NCBI GenBank assembly: GCA_022559985.1
Contig: JAFJTR010000056.1
Coordinates: 62,001 to 126,000 of the forward strand
DNA length: 64,000 nt
From: Parastagonospora avenae f. sp. tritici 18332-5
Taxonomy: Eukaryota; Ascomycota; Dothideomycetes; Pleosporales; Phaeosphaeriaceae
Reading direction: 5' to 3'
Below the pieces are notes generated by a model. That model saw only the letters and a list, made by a program, of their open reading frames with translations, did not search any database and was not told the origin of the DNA. Positions 32,309 through 43,449 of this stretch are shown piece after piece. The position numbers and the translations under genes were made by a program. Numbering within the stretch: the stretch's first letter is position 1; each line of letters begins with the position of its first letter.

Positions 32309-35234
32309 ATGTCTGAAGACTCTCCTCAAGTGGACAACTCTCCCGAACCCAGCCTCAGAGCCAAGGGCAGTATTAGCGGTCCATCTGCCGTCGGAGGTCC
32401 CTCGCCGAACCCCCGGTCGTGCGTGACATGCCGCAGACGAAAGGTGAGTAGTCCGTGTGCACATTCAACATTGCACACCTACTGACCTTGGTGTTTCCTT
32501 CGTGGCAGGTCAAGTGCGACAAGAGACACCCCTGCTCCAATTGTACTCGCGCCAAAATAGAATGCATCTTCCCCGGACCCGGTCGCGCCCCGCGCAAGAG
32601 TCGCAAGCCAGCAGATGCAGAGCTCTTGGAACGACTGCGCCGTTTGGAGGGCGTCGTCTCGAGCTTGAATGCCCAGGTCGAGGAACATGAACAGGAGGCG
32701 GCTGAGAGGGAGAAGGGGTCCGAATCAGGCCATCCCGATTGCCCCTTCTCCAACGGCAAGACGAACCCAAATGACGCCCCAGAACCAAGAGTCGCTCTGG
32801 ATGACAGCGTAGAGGGGCTGGAGAACCGCTTTGGCAGGCTCGTCGTTGAGAAGGGCAGGAGTCGGTACATCAACAACAGCTTCTGGGCCAGTCTCAACAA
32901 TGAGGTTCGTTGGGTAGCCAGGAAGAGAGTAATGGTCGCCTACTGACATGCCGCAGGTGGAGGACCTTAAGTCTGTACTGATCGAGCCTTCCGAGGACGA
33001 AGACGAGGCGAACTCTCCGAACTCTTCGAACCCCTCATCCCAGCACCAAGGCTTCGTCTTCGGATATAGCTCTACCAACGTCGACATGCAGACGCTGCAT
33101 CCTGTAGAAATGCAAGCGCACCAATTCTGGCTTGCATTCAAAGAGAACGTCGACCCCCTCGTCAAAGTCCTACACATCCCGACCTTTGAGCCTGTATTCT
33201 ACAATGCCGTGGCACACCCAGAGAAAGTTTCCAAGACGCTGGAACCGCTACTGTTTGCAGTCTACTACGGCGCCGTGACGAGCACGACTCCCGAGGAGTG
33301 TCATGAGCGCTGGGGAGAAGATCGCACAACCATGCTCAACAGGTACCGCTTTGGTCTAGAACAAGCCCTTGCACGGGCAAACTTCCTGTACTGCGACGAA
33401 ATCGTCATTCTCCAGGCCTTCATCATCTTTCTGATCCTTCTCCGACGAAACGACGATGCGCGCAAGATCTGGACCCTTACCGGACTGGTAGTGCGCATCG
33501 CACAGACGCTGGGCATACATCGAGATGGAACTCATTTCAAGCTCCTACCTTTCGAGATTGAGTCGCGCAGACGCCTTTGGTGGCAGGTGTGCGGACTGGA
33601 CGCCCGTTCGTCTGAGGATCATGGCTGTGACCCTACCATCGTCGAGGCCCAGTACGATACAAAAATGGTACGTTGGCTCTGCTGTCAGTCCAAGTCCACC
33701 AGGCTAACGTGAGTCGTACAGCCTCTCAACGTGAATGATTCGGACCTCCACCCTGACATGACCGAATTCCCACAGGAGCGTACCGGCTTCACAGATATGA
33801 CGTTCTGCCTATTGAGGTTCGAGGTCGCTAGCATCTTCCGTCGCATTCTCTATATCCCACCCGGACCGAACAGATGCAACGAGTTTTTCGCTAGTCTCTC
33901 CATCGCAGAGAAGGAGAAGTGGATTACTGAGTGCCACCAGAGGCTAGAAGAGAAATACCTGACCAACATGGACATGACTGTACCACTGTGTTGGGTGACG
34001 GCAACAGTGTCAAGGCTGATTATGAGCAAAATGTGGCTGATTGTCTATCATCCACATCAGCGCAGGGACGGGGGTGAGTTGTACCTGAATTATCGAATAC
34101 GCATCATGCTGATTAAGACCAGGCGCCACACTCCCACAAGAGACCAAGGACAAGCTTTTTATCACCTCCCTCGAAAACATCGAATACTCTATCCTCCTCG
34201 AAACTGAAGCGCGGACCATGAAGTGGGGCTGGCTGTTCCGGACGTACGTCCAATGGCATGCCGTCGCTTTTCTCCTTTCCGAGCTATGCGTTCGCACTAA
34301 GGGCGAGGCAGTTGAGCGCGCGTGGCGTGCGCTTGAGGCTACCGCAGGCCGATGGTGGTTCCCACTCAATGATACTACGCCGCATCGTTCGAGTCGAGGA
34401 CAAGGCTGTTTATGGAATCCATTGCGGAAGCTCTTACTCAAAGCCAAGGCAGCGCGAGAGAGGGAGGTGGCGCTTGAGCGAGCAAGCATGGCCCTCCGTG
34501 ACGGTCAGATGATGTATCCTGCTTTTTCAGGGGGTATGGATCACAACCTGCCTCCTGTTTCTATCGATCAGCCGGGCACGGAAAACCTCGATCGGTTGCT
34601 ACGCCCCTACGCTCCAAAATTGGGCGATAGTCCAGCCATGACACAGTCACCATGGCCTGCTAGCCCGTCTCTTCCCCATACGCACAGAAACCTCTCCAAG
34701 GATTTCTCAGCTGGACTTGGAGATGAACCGACTGAAGCGCAACGATCCAAATATGCCGACATCAACGGCGTTCAGCAGAGCGTTACCTCCAGTCCTGGTC
34801 AAGATTTTGTACAGTTGAGCAATTTTGGTCTGGACAACGTTCTAAGTGACGTCGTCGGTGACATGGACATATATGGTAACTCAACCTTCGACTATCCGAC
34901 ACAGCGCGAGATGAACGTAGCGCCTGCGCCGAACAACCAAATGGCATCGAACGGATTCCCTATGTCAGCGAAACCTCCGCAGCTCAACACGGTGAACGGC
35001 ACAGCTACGGCTCTAAACGCCGCACACGGGACCTTTGGCGACCCAATGTTCGGCAACGTCGACTTCGGCACCGCGCCCGTACCCAATGGGCAATCGAACG
35101 GGTCTCCTATGGAAGACGGACACGTGGACTGGCAGGTGTGGGACGACATGGTGGCACAATACGGCATGGACATACAAATGGCAAATCCCAACACTAATCC
35201 TGCGAGTAACATGGGCCTGACGAATTGGTTCTGA
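32309..35234 (+). CDS. Zn2Cys6 fungal-type transcription factor
   Basis: Five exons, 32309-32443, 32509-32904, 32957-33667, 33722-34073 and 34123-35234, all in phase, give 901 residues. The DNA-binding domain is split by intron 1: CVTCRRRK, then VKCDKRHPCSNCTRAKIEC, with the six cysteines spaced C2C6C5C2C6C from residue 38. A short leucine-rich coiled coil (LLERLRRLEGVVSSLNAQVEE) suggests a dimer. The middle holds a fungal transcription-factor domain (FWLAFKENVDPLVKVLHIP, ESRRRLWWQVCGLDAR). The C-terminal 250 residues are Asn/Pro/Met-rich and acidic near DWQVWDDMVAQYG, an activation-domain type. It acts in the nucleus. The regulated pathway is unknown. Neighbouring lipase and dehydrogenase genes are possible targets, but that is speculation. 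Confidence 0.88.
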
Positions 35235-35887
35235 TTTGGCACAGATGCCAATGAAATATGACGAATGATTCAGGGCGTTTGGAGGCAACAAGTCTACACT
35301 CAGGCACGATTTTTGTAGGAACGAAGTGAGCGGTTGATATATATACCCTAGGGCAAACTTTTAGGTTCTGAGTAGCTTATAGACAGGCGCACATGTATAA
35401 ATATTTGTACATTTCAGTTATAGACGCGTCGTCTGGAAATGGATGCGTGAGTGAGTACCTTTTCAAGCTATAGCGGGGTAGGTCCGAACGGGTAAGCTTG
35501 ACCACCACGTGGAGGCGCTGATTGCGTGACTTGATAAGGGCTATCTTCACCGCTTTGATGCACTGTCGCCATCATATAATAACACTATTAACTTGGAGGC
35601 TCAACTTCTTTTCTCGCGAGTTGCTGACGCAGCCATTCATGCCTAACGTACAAGTTCGTTCTTAGAGTTTAAACATATCATAGTGATAGGGTCTGCATGC
35701 AAGAGCTAGTAGGACGGTTGCTTTGTTAAACACGTGCGAGAAAGAGACTTTGGAGTGTATGGGAGCGTAGAATTGGCACTGGCATTGGCATTAACATTGA
35801 CATTGGCATTGGTGGTTTCGCAGTCATTCTCATTCGGCATTTTCCCTGTTCATATCTTATCACTCCAACCGCGTACACAACATTACC
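35235..35887. other. Intergenic region with a hexanucleotide repeat
   Basis: About 650 bases between two plus-strand genes. It contains the degenerate 6-bp repeat at 35772-35813 and the dehydrogenase leader. No gene is seen. Confidence 0.4.
35772..35813 (+). repeat. Degenerate hexanucleotide microsatellite (ATTGGC)7
   Basis: Seven consecutive 6-bp units of the type ATTGGC with single-base variants lie 75 bases upstream of the dehydrogenase start codon, probably in the 5' leader or core promoter. Confidence 0.75.
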
Positions 35888-37063
35888 ATGGCCGAAGCAC
35901 CACCTACCCCCCAAGACTCCGGTCTCACAACTCCCTCACTCCCATTCGACTCGTCCAGGCCAACAATCCTCCACCTCGGCGACGACATTCGCTGGAACCA
36001 CGAGCTGTATGCCACCCTCCAGTCCAAATTCACCATCATACGCACATACTCGATGGGCAGGGATGACTTCAAGACATCTCTAAAAGAGAAGAAATGGGGC
36101 AACTTTGTAGCCATGTACCGTCCCTTCTGGAACACAGGCGGCGAGATGGGCAACTGGGATGAAGAGCTGATGTAACGCGCAGCCATTTTCCTTGCCCCCA
36201 TCCATCCCCCCAAGTTAAAAAAGGTGACATAATCGCTAACGCTCAAAAGCGCCCTCCTCCCCACCTCATGCAAAATCTTCGCCTCCGCCGGCGCCGGCTT
36301 CGACTGGGTCGACACGCGCGCGCTCGCCGCGCGCGGCATCATGTACTGCAACAGCGCGTCGGCGTGCACGGAGTCCGTCGCGGATGCCGCGCTCGTGCTG
36401 ATTCTCTCTTGCTACCGCGCGATTCCGTGGTCCTTTCTCGCCGCGCGCTCATGCAACTCCGACGAATTCCGCGACGCGAATCAGAACATTGCGGCGGTGA
36501 CGCACAATCCCAATGGCGGGGTGTTAGGGATTGTCGGGCTGGGGCGCATCGGGGTGCGGATTGCGCAGAAGATGAGGGCGGCGTGCGAGATGCGGGTTGC
36601 GTATTTTGATGTTGTGAGGTTGAGGGAGAGGGAGGGGGAGTTGGGCGCGAGGTATTGCGCGTCGCTGGAGGAGTTGCTGGGCATAGCGGATTGTGTGGTG
36701 CTTGCTACGCCGTTCGCAGGTGCGACGTTGTTGACGTCCAGGGAATTTGCGTGGTTTAAAAAAGGGGCGAGGCTGGTTAATATTGCGAGGGGGAAATTGG
36801 TGGATGAGGATGCGTTGGTGAGGGCATTGGATGATGGGACGATTTCGGCGGCCGGGCTGGATGTGCATGCGGATGAGCCGCGGGTGAATCCGGAGTTGGC
36901 GGGGAGGAGGAATGTCATGGTTCTCAGTCATACGGCGGGCGCGAGTGTGGAGAGTCATGTGGGGTTTGAGAGGTTGGGGGTGGAGAATTTGCTCGGGTGG
37001 ATTGAGAAGGGGGAAGAGGGGGTTGTTAGTGCGGTTAACTTGAGAGAGTTGAAGAGAAATTGA
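35888..37063 (+). CDS. D-isomer-specific 2-hydroxyacid dehydrogenase
   Basis: Exons 35888-36171 and 36250-37063 (78-nt intron, branch GCTAAC) give 365 residues; ATG context is ACCATGG. The product shows the family order: substrate-binding segment KIFASAGAGFDWVD, the NAD-binding GIVGLGRIGVRIA, the catalytic-Arg block VNIARGKLVDEDAL, the Glu-containing GLDVHADEP and the catalytic His in LSHTAG. Enzymes of this group reduce 2-keto acids such as glyoxylate, hydroxypyruvate or benzoylformate to D-hydroxy acids with NAD(P)H in the cytosol. The substrate is not predictable here. The wobble base is C-rich before about 36350 and becomes strongly G/T-rich afterwards, although the protein is continuous and complete. 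Confidence 0.9.
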
Positions 37064-37409
37064 TGGGAGGAATGAGAAGGGAAGATGTGGATTGTCATGT
37101 AGGTTTTTGGATGGAGTGATGCTGTAGTAGAAAGATTACCGGGTGTCGACTTTGCCTCTTCTACTCTGAGATTGCAGTCCAGCAAGCTACGTTCGCGTAG
37201 TCAGAAATTCTCGAGCCGGATGGTGATGTGAAGTGACGACGATGGGGAGACTACAGTCAAGTCAGCGCTGTTATCAACGATACCAAAGGAGGTGAGACAT
37301 TGAACATATCATCTCACACAGTAGTAGAACCCATGTTTACCCCCCCCCCCCCTCCCAACTCAGAGTTCCAATCAAAGACAGGATCTCTCCTTAACCCCCC
37401 CCAAAGACT
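37064..37409. other. Convergent 3' region with a poly-C run
   Basis: About 350 bases between the 3' ends of two convergent genes. It contains a run of 13 C at 37340-37352. Confidence 0.45.
37340..37352 (+). repeat. Homopolymer of 13 C
   Basis: An uninterrupted C run; a shorter run of eight C follows near 37395. Such runs are prone to length errors in sequencing and replication. Confidence 0.85.
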
Positions 37410-38621
37410 TTATTTGAACAACTTACTAATAACCTTGCCGCCCTTCTCCAGTCCTTTCAGCACCTTCGTCCTATTGCTACCTCCGCTAAACCCACCATGT
37501 TTCCCATCCTCACTCGCTTCCAACAACTTCCCTCCCGCGCCTCCATACCCACCGCAATGTCCTGTGCCTCCACAATCGCCACCCGGACAACCCTGGATGA
37601 AATGCTGAACGTCGCTACAACACCTCCCACACTCCCCTGACCCCATGAACGGACCTCCTTGATTCCACCCCACGCGCATCAATCTCGCCTTCCTCCCCTC
37701 CCACCCCGTCCTCGCATCCGTAGCATGAAATACGCCCCAAACCTCCGGGCCCCCAGGGCCATCAACAAGGACGAAATTACCATGCCCCGGTCCATAAGGA
37801 GGCGTAGAATCTCGACTTGCCGTGAGAAGCGGAGTATTCGACTTGCACCAACTCATCGGATCTAGCGGGTGCCCATTCGTATAATACAGAACGTTCATCT
37901 TGTACTCGCTCGTCCAGCTGCCCGCGCACGAGTACACCAGGCCCTGCCACTTGCCGTCGGGGCTGCACAGGAACTGCGGGCCCTCATTGATGCCGCTGGT
38001 GCCGCTGTATTCGAACTGCAAGTCCGGCGTGCTAATGCGGATAGGATGGCCTGTGACGGATGTCGGCGAGGTCATTTCGATGATGAAGAGCTCTTGGCGG
38101 GATTCGTTGGCGGTGGTGCCGAGGGGCCAGCCGGAGTAGACGAATAGCATGGAGCCGTGGAGCGTGATGACTGTGCCGTCGATGGCCCATTGATCGGGTG
38201 GCATGCCGTCCAAACGGCCGTGGAAACTCCATTTATCTTTCTCCAGCGGCGAGGATTCCGCATCTGGTCCCTCGAGCACATACATTCTGTGGCTCTTGTT
38301 GCCGTGCGTTGGATCTGCGGCCGCGAAGTAGACGTACCATTTTCCATTCAGGCTGTGGAGTTCTGGCGCCCAGAGGTCGGCGGAGTATGGCTTTTCGGGC
38401 GGTGGGCGCCAAATGATTTCTTTCCTGCATTTGTTTTCGAACTCGAAGAGGCTATCGGCGGACCAGATTTCAATGTGGCCGCCGCAGGTGAAGGTCATGT
38501 AGTATGTGCCCTTCTCCCAGAGTACGTATGGGTCAGCACAGCTGCTGTTTGTTATGGTGAGGATGGTATCGTTGTACGGTGGTCTCGCCATTTTGTGCAT
38601 TGGACCTGGGTAGCCTTCCAT
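37410..38621 (-). CDS. Glycoside hydrolase family 43-like enzyme, apparently not secreted
   Basis: Single-exon frame of 403 residues with ATG at 38621. It has the three acidic residues expected for GH43: Asp30 in SCADPYVLW (base), Asp148 in WAIDGTV (pKa modulator) and Glu213 in GINEGPQF (acid). The intervening blocks YSADLWAPELH and KWYVYFAAAD match the five-bladed propeller of that family, whose members cleave arabinosyl or xylosyl linkages. No signal peptide is visible at this start, which is unusual for a plant cell-wall enzyme. After the catalytic domain, a 75-residue tail is rich in Gly and Cys (GECGRCCSD, GGDCGGTGHCGG) and ends in a basic stretch. The substrate is unknown. An upstream exon carrying a signal sequence was not found. 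Confidence 0.82.
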   Translation of the reverse strand: MEGYPGPMHKMARPPYNDTILTITNSSCADPYVLWEKGTYYMTFTCGGHIEIWSADSLFEFENKCRKEIIWRPPPEKPYSADLWAPELHSLNGKWYVYFAAADPTHGNKSHRMYVLEGPDAESSPLEKDKWSFHGRLDGMPPDQWAIDGTVITLHGSMLFVYSGWPLGTTANESRQELFIIEMTSPTSVTGHPIRISTPDLQFEYSGTSGINEGPQFLCSPDGKWQGLVYSCAGSWTSEYKMNVLYYTNGHPLDPMSWCKSNTPLLTASRDSTPPYGPGHGNFVLVDGPGGPEVWGVFHATDARTGWEGRKARLMRVGWNQGGPFMGSGECGRCCSDVQHFIQGCPGGDCGGTGHCGGYGGAGGKLLEASEDGKHGGFSGGSNRTKVLKGLEKGGKVISKLFK

Positions 38622-39518
38622 GTTGAACGGAGACTGTCGACTGTAGAAGTTGGGACTGTACTCTCTTCGCCCCTCGTTTCCTAGCTCTTGTACTCGCGTT
38701 CACTCCGGACCTCCAGCCGACGTATGACCTGTGGAGCTCGCCAAGACTCAGGCACTCGTGTTGTGTTGTCTACCTCTATCTATCACTCGATCTTTTTTGG
38801 ATTTCCAAGACCCCGTTTCTTCTTCTCTTGCATTGGCAAGTCGGACGTTCAATCTCTCACCCCGCCGTCGCAATTGACACGAGAGACGCCATATAGCCAA
38901 GTGTGCACCTGACACCTCCCGTGCCTCGGGCGCTACGTCTGACGTCATCTCAAAGCGGTTAGCCCAGCTTGATTTGTCGGTCTCCTTCACTTGATGGAGC
39001 AGGTGATGAGAGCGGACGGGCGGCACGAAGACTGGGTTCGCGCCACGTAAGTGTAGGGCCGAAGCCTGTGGAGTCGGTTAGGTATTTTAGTCTGGTGTGG
39101 CTGAAAACTGTGGGGTAATAAATTGTCACAAGCCACCTGCCCTGTATGAGTATTACGAGATGATGGCTGTAAAGATGCACTTGTAAATTGTTGTTGCGCA
39201 GTCATAAAGCTACATGCTGTCCAAAGCGCATTATCATAAATATCGCTACAAAAAGTCCAACACTATTCTGCTATGTCTGCAAGGACGCGGGCGGGAAAAG
39301 GCACGCAACTATACTGTCGCTACCAAACACTAAGAATAAGTTGTAGAAGTAGTATCTTCGTGTCATAGCGCGTGCATGTCGACATTAAGACAAGCGTCAA
39401 GTATCCAAATAGGGCATACAAAAGCCTTGCATACCATCGGAGCGAGTAAATGCCAAAAAACGCCGTGATAAAATGATGCAAAAGTACCTTATATCCTACA
39501 CTGAGTGTGTACCGAGAA
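38622..39518. other. Promoter of the GH43 gene and 3' flank of SPA2
   Basis: About 900 bases without a supportable gene. Confidence 0.4.
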
Positions 39519-42354
39519 TTATAGTTCCGTCTTGAGCGTCTGCTCGAAGGTAAGCTCGCCAGATTCGATGCGATCGACGCGAAGGACAAGTTCCTGTCTA
39601 CATATTAGCACGCGTCAAAAGTGTTCACTGTGGTCAGCGTACCTTTAGTGCCCTCGCCGTCTTGAATGCAAGCGGCGGGATTTTATCGCGACCGCCTCCA
39701 CTAACGTCGACAGTCACCATACTCTGTCTACAGTCGTCCAACACCTCGACAACGGGTATCGCGTGCTTCTTCAGGGCGGGGTTCGAGAGCTTGTTGACCG
39801 CATCGTACGTCCTATTGCCAGTGTCCTCAACTGCTTGCGCGATGTCTTGGATATACTCGTAGATTTGCTGCTCATCGGCAGGGGTGGAGGTAGGGCTTGA
39901 TCGGATGAGGTTTACGAGCGGCTGGATGCTTTGCACAAGGAGTGCGGTCTGGTCTTCCAGATAGTTTTTGAACTCGGTCATGCCGCTGTCCACAGGAGGG
40001 CCATTTCCATTCATGCCTGTACTTTGACGATCGTATCCACTGTAAGGCGAGCTGTACGTGCTGTATCCAGTGGTGTCGCTGCTGCCACCTCTACTACTCT
40101 GGTGGCGACGGTGACCAAACCCCGGATTGGCGCCATTGGTGGGTGCATTGATACTGTTGGGAGTGAAGGCGGTGTAGCCAGAGAAGACAGTCGGCTTGAG
40201 GGGCATCGGGCGATCGTCATCCTCCTCACCCTGTTCTAGCTCACTCTGTGGTGTTGGTCGCACTTTGACGTGCTTCACCAGCTCTACTACAGCAGTCGAG
40301 AGATGGCTAGCTGCAGCATCCAAGAGACTGACGGGTGAGATGCCATTCGATGCAACGTGATTCTTGGTAGCCGTGATGAGGTTGTTAGCAGTTGCACTGA
40401 CGCGAGACTTGAGCTTCACTTGTTGCTTTTCAGGGCTGGCGATGATGTCTCCGCTGATACTGCTATTCGGGGACTGCATTTGAGATAGAGGTGTGCTGTC
40501 AATGTCTCCAGTGATGGCGCGGACACACTTGACCACGTGACGCATGCTGTCAAGTGTCTGCTCTGAGCCTGCTCTTCGCACAGTCTGGAGCAGCTCATCA
40601 ATACTGAGCTGGAACTTTGTAACATGCACGTCCTTGACAAGGCCATCAGGCGTAGCGAAACCAGGATCGCGCATGTAGTTGCTAATGTCGGGCGACGTCA
40701 TGGCAGAGAGTCCAATGGACGAGGCCTTGAGTGTGCGAATCTGTGTCTTGGTGCGGGCGTAGCGAGACTTCCATTCCTTCAGCTCAGCTTCCAACGACGT
40801 AACTTGCTGGACGAGGCGTTCCTCCTTTTCGACCGCCGCGTCACTCCGGGCAGAGAGTTCCCTCATCTCCTGCAAGAAGGTTGAAGCGTCTTGTCGGACT
40901 TCCTCGGTGACCTGTTGCTGCTCCCTGAGCTCTTGCTCGAGTTCCTCACAACGCTGTCGCCATTCGCCGCCACCAACATCAGATGTCTGGGCAGCTGGTC
41001 TTGACTCGAGGTCAGCGATTTGTGCACGAAGGCCCCTGTGCGATTCTTCATTCTCGCTGCGCAGCCTGTCAATGTCTGCACGGAGCGCCGAGTTAAGCTT
41101 CTCGGCCTGCTCAACCTTCTCTTCCAATGAGAATCGAAGGTCGTCCCATTCTGCTCGTTCTGAAGCAGTGTTTCCGTCTCGCATACTGTCCGCGTCCTTG
41201 AGTCGTTCTATTTCGTCATCCTTGTCACGTAACGAGCTCTCGAGAGTGCCAATTCTGCCCTGCAGCTCCTTCACCTGACTCTCGAGGTCCGTCACCATCT
41301 TGTCCTGTGCCATGCTTATGCTCTTTGCGCTCTTGTTGGTCTGTCGTCTCCCTGCAGCTCCTTCGAGATTGAACGCGTCGTCGTCGTCACCTGCGCTATC
41401 ATCGTCGTCCTCGACTAGCGTGCCCTTGTTCGGGACAATTGTGTTCGACTGGAACGTCTTCGGCAGCGGTCGTCCAAACGAGTTCTGTGGACCACCTGGC
41501 ATGAGGCTGCCTGGGGGGCCACCGGTTGGGGGTGGTCCCCGATAACCCGGGCCTGGGGGTGGTCGGTTTCCCATGCCGTTGGGTGTGCCTGACCTGCTCG
41601 GCGGCCCTCTGTTGCTTATGCGACTAGCGATGCTGCCATTGGGACTTGAGGAGCGTGGCACGTCTCCGGCGGTGAAGCGAGGAAATCTCCGCTCTAGCTC
41701 GTAGAAGACGTCGGTCGCGAGCTGGCGGAAGCGTTCGAGAGGCAGTGTCGAGAGCTTCTGTCGCGCCTGGTTGCGCTTCGGATGGAAGTTGTTCTTGGGC
41801 AGCAGAAACTTGGGCGTGTCATTGCCGGGTGCGCCGGGACCGCCGCGTTTGCGGTCGTCCTCTCTGCGTATCGACTCATCGTATACGTCGGTGCTGAGCT
41901 CCTGGAATTGCACGGCAGACAGCCTCGTAAGCTTGTCCTTTGCCCTGCTCGGTCGGGGGTTTCCTTGGGCGTCGTTGAGGTACGGGCCGAGGTATGCCTT
42001 CAAAACCTTGAAATGTTCTGATAGTGTCTCTTCTAGCAGTTGCATCTTCCTGTTGCTGGCGACGCTTGCGTCGCTCATCCTCGAGCTGTACAGGCCGGCG
42101 CCATCGCTCGAGCGCCCGATGGAGCTCGGCGGGGAGGGATTGCCGTTTCCTGCAGGGCGCATTCCATTGGGCATGCCTCCATCTGAATTGCCTAGGGCGC
42201 CGTAGTTGGCGGGCGGGAGAGAGGGCGAGTAGGGGTTGTCGCCAGCGATGTTGCGGTAGTTGGTGATGGGCGACCACTCCGGGCTGTCGGTCGAGACAGG
42301 CGAGAGGGTGCCATTGCGCGTGTTCATCATGTGCCTGTCGCTGTCGTGTTTCAC
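39519..42354 (-). CDS. SPA2: Polarisome scaffold protein SPA2
   Basis: Exon 1 is 39643-42354. A short last exon, 39519-39593, follows a 49-nt intron and supplies ELVLRVDRIESGELTFEQTL..., giving 928 residues. Two Spa2-homology repeats lie near residues 130-240 (LSAVQFQELSTDVYDE and LPLERFRQLATDVFYELERR). A long coiled coil spans about 350-570, and a conserved C-terminal domain (FKNYLEDQTALLVQSIQPLV onward) follows. Spa2 sits at hyphal tips and septa, where it links formins (Bni1), Bud6 and MAP-kinase components and helps organise polar growth. Pro/Gly-rich disordered linkers separate the repeats from the coiled coil. Without the last exon the protein would end prematurely at ...KVR. Confidence 0.92.
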
Positions 42355-43449
42355 GGGGCGGCTACGGCTGACGGCCTAACGTCGTATTTAACGATAGTGC
42401 GTATCGAACTGGTGAGCGAACTGCACACGTCAAACTCGAGCTGCACGCTGCCTTCACCAGCAGACGTCGGCGGAGAGGGCTACTGAGGACGCGGGCTGCG
42501 GGCTGAAACTGTAGGCGTGGTAGAAGACGGGGTGGGCTCTTGGGCCAGTCCAAAAAAGCAGGCGGTGAAGACCAGGACAAAAACAACCAAGACAAAGCGC
42601 AGAAAAGAGCGGCACAGCACTGGCAGCGTCTAGCAAAAGAGCCCGCAGCGCAATCAATGAGAGACGGGTATTGCGATAATCCGGATACCGGGGCTCACAG
42701 GCTTTTGAGAACAGGAACGAAGCGGCTCCCGTCGAATGCCAGTGCCTGTGAAGCCGGGCCCCTTTCGCGACGCCTTGGGCCTGGTGAGTGTTGGATCGAG
42801 CGCTAACTTAGCCGGGGACGAATGACACAGGCCCTGCCGCCGACCTGCACGCCTCGAGAAGCTCACGATGTGGACCGCGGGGGCAGAGAATGCAGACACG
42901 CGTGCTCGTTGGACAGTGGCCGATGCAAGCTTGGCCTGTTCCTGGTGTTCGCGGCGGCTGAGCGTGTCACGACAGCAGCCATGGTGGCTCGACGGTCTGC
43001 ATGCGAGGTCTGGCACACTGCAGTCGCTACCACCGGCAGCCTTGCGCCCCGACCACTCGGTCTAGCCTGAGGCATCCTGGAAACTCTCGGGTTCGAGGCT
43101 CTGGTGATGCACTAGGGTAGCGGTTCGCGCTGTGCCCTCGGCATGCGGCATCATCTTAGCAAAGTGCATCTCATTTCACATGGGGCCGTGATTGTAAAGC
43201 AGAGCAGGCATGGCATTCATTTCATAGGATGCGGCGCCGGTCGTAGCTTCCCTTTTTTGTGTCGTGGCCGGGGGAAGGCACGACTTAGGAACTAGGAACC
43301 ATACATAGCATCAACGCCACGTGCGCCTATCGATTGTATGGAAGCCGGGACTCCCGCGCGGAAGACTGACTGACATTTCGCGAAAGCAAGTGAATATAAC
43401 ACGCTAAATACGAAGATACATGAGAACAAAGACGTACGAGACCTCAATC
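42355..43449. other. Promoter region of SPA2 and 3' flank of the ING gene
   Basis: About 1.1 kb. GC-rich, with open frames on several strands that overlap and lack motifs. No gene is supported. Confidence 0.4.

Noticed and set aside
36268..36958. Alternative frames of 113-145 codons inside the dehydrogenase gene
   Set aside because: They are shadows; the frame giving the NAD-binding and catalytic motifs is the true one.
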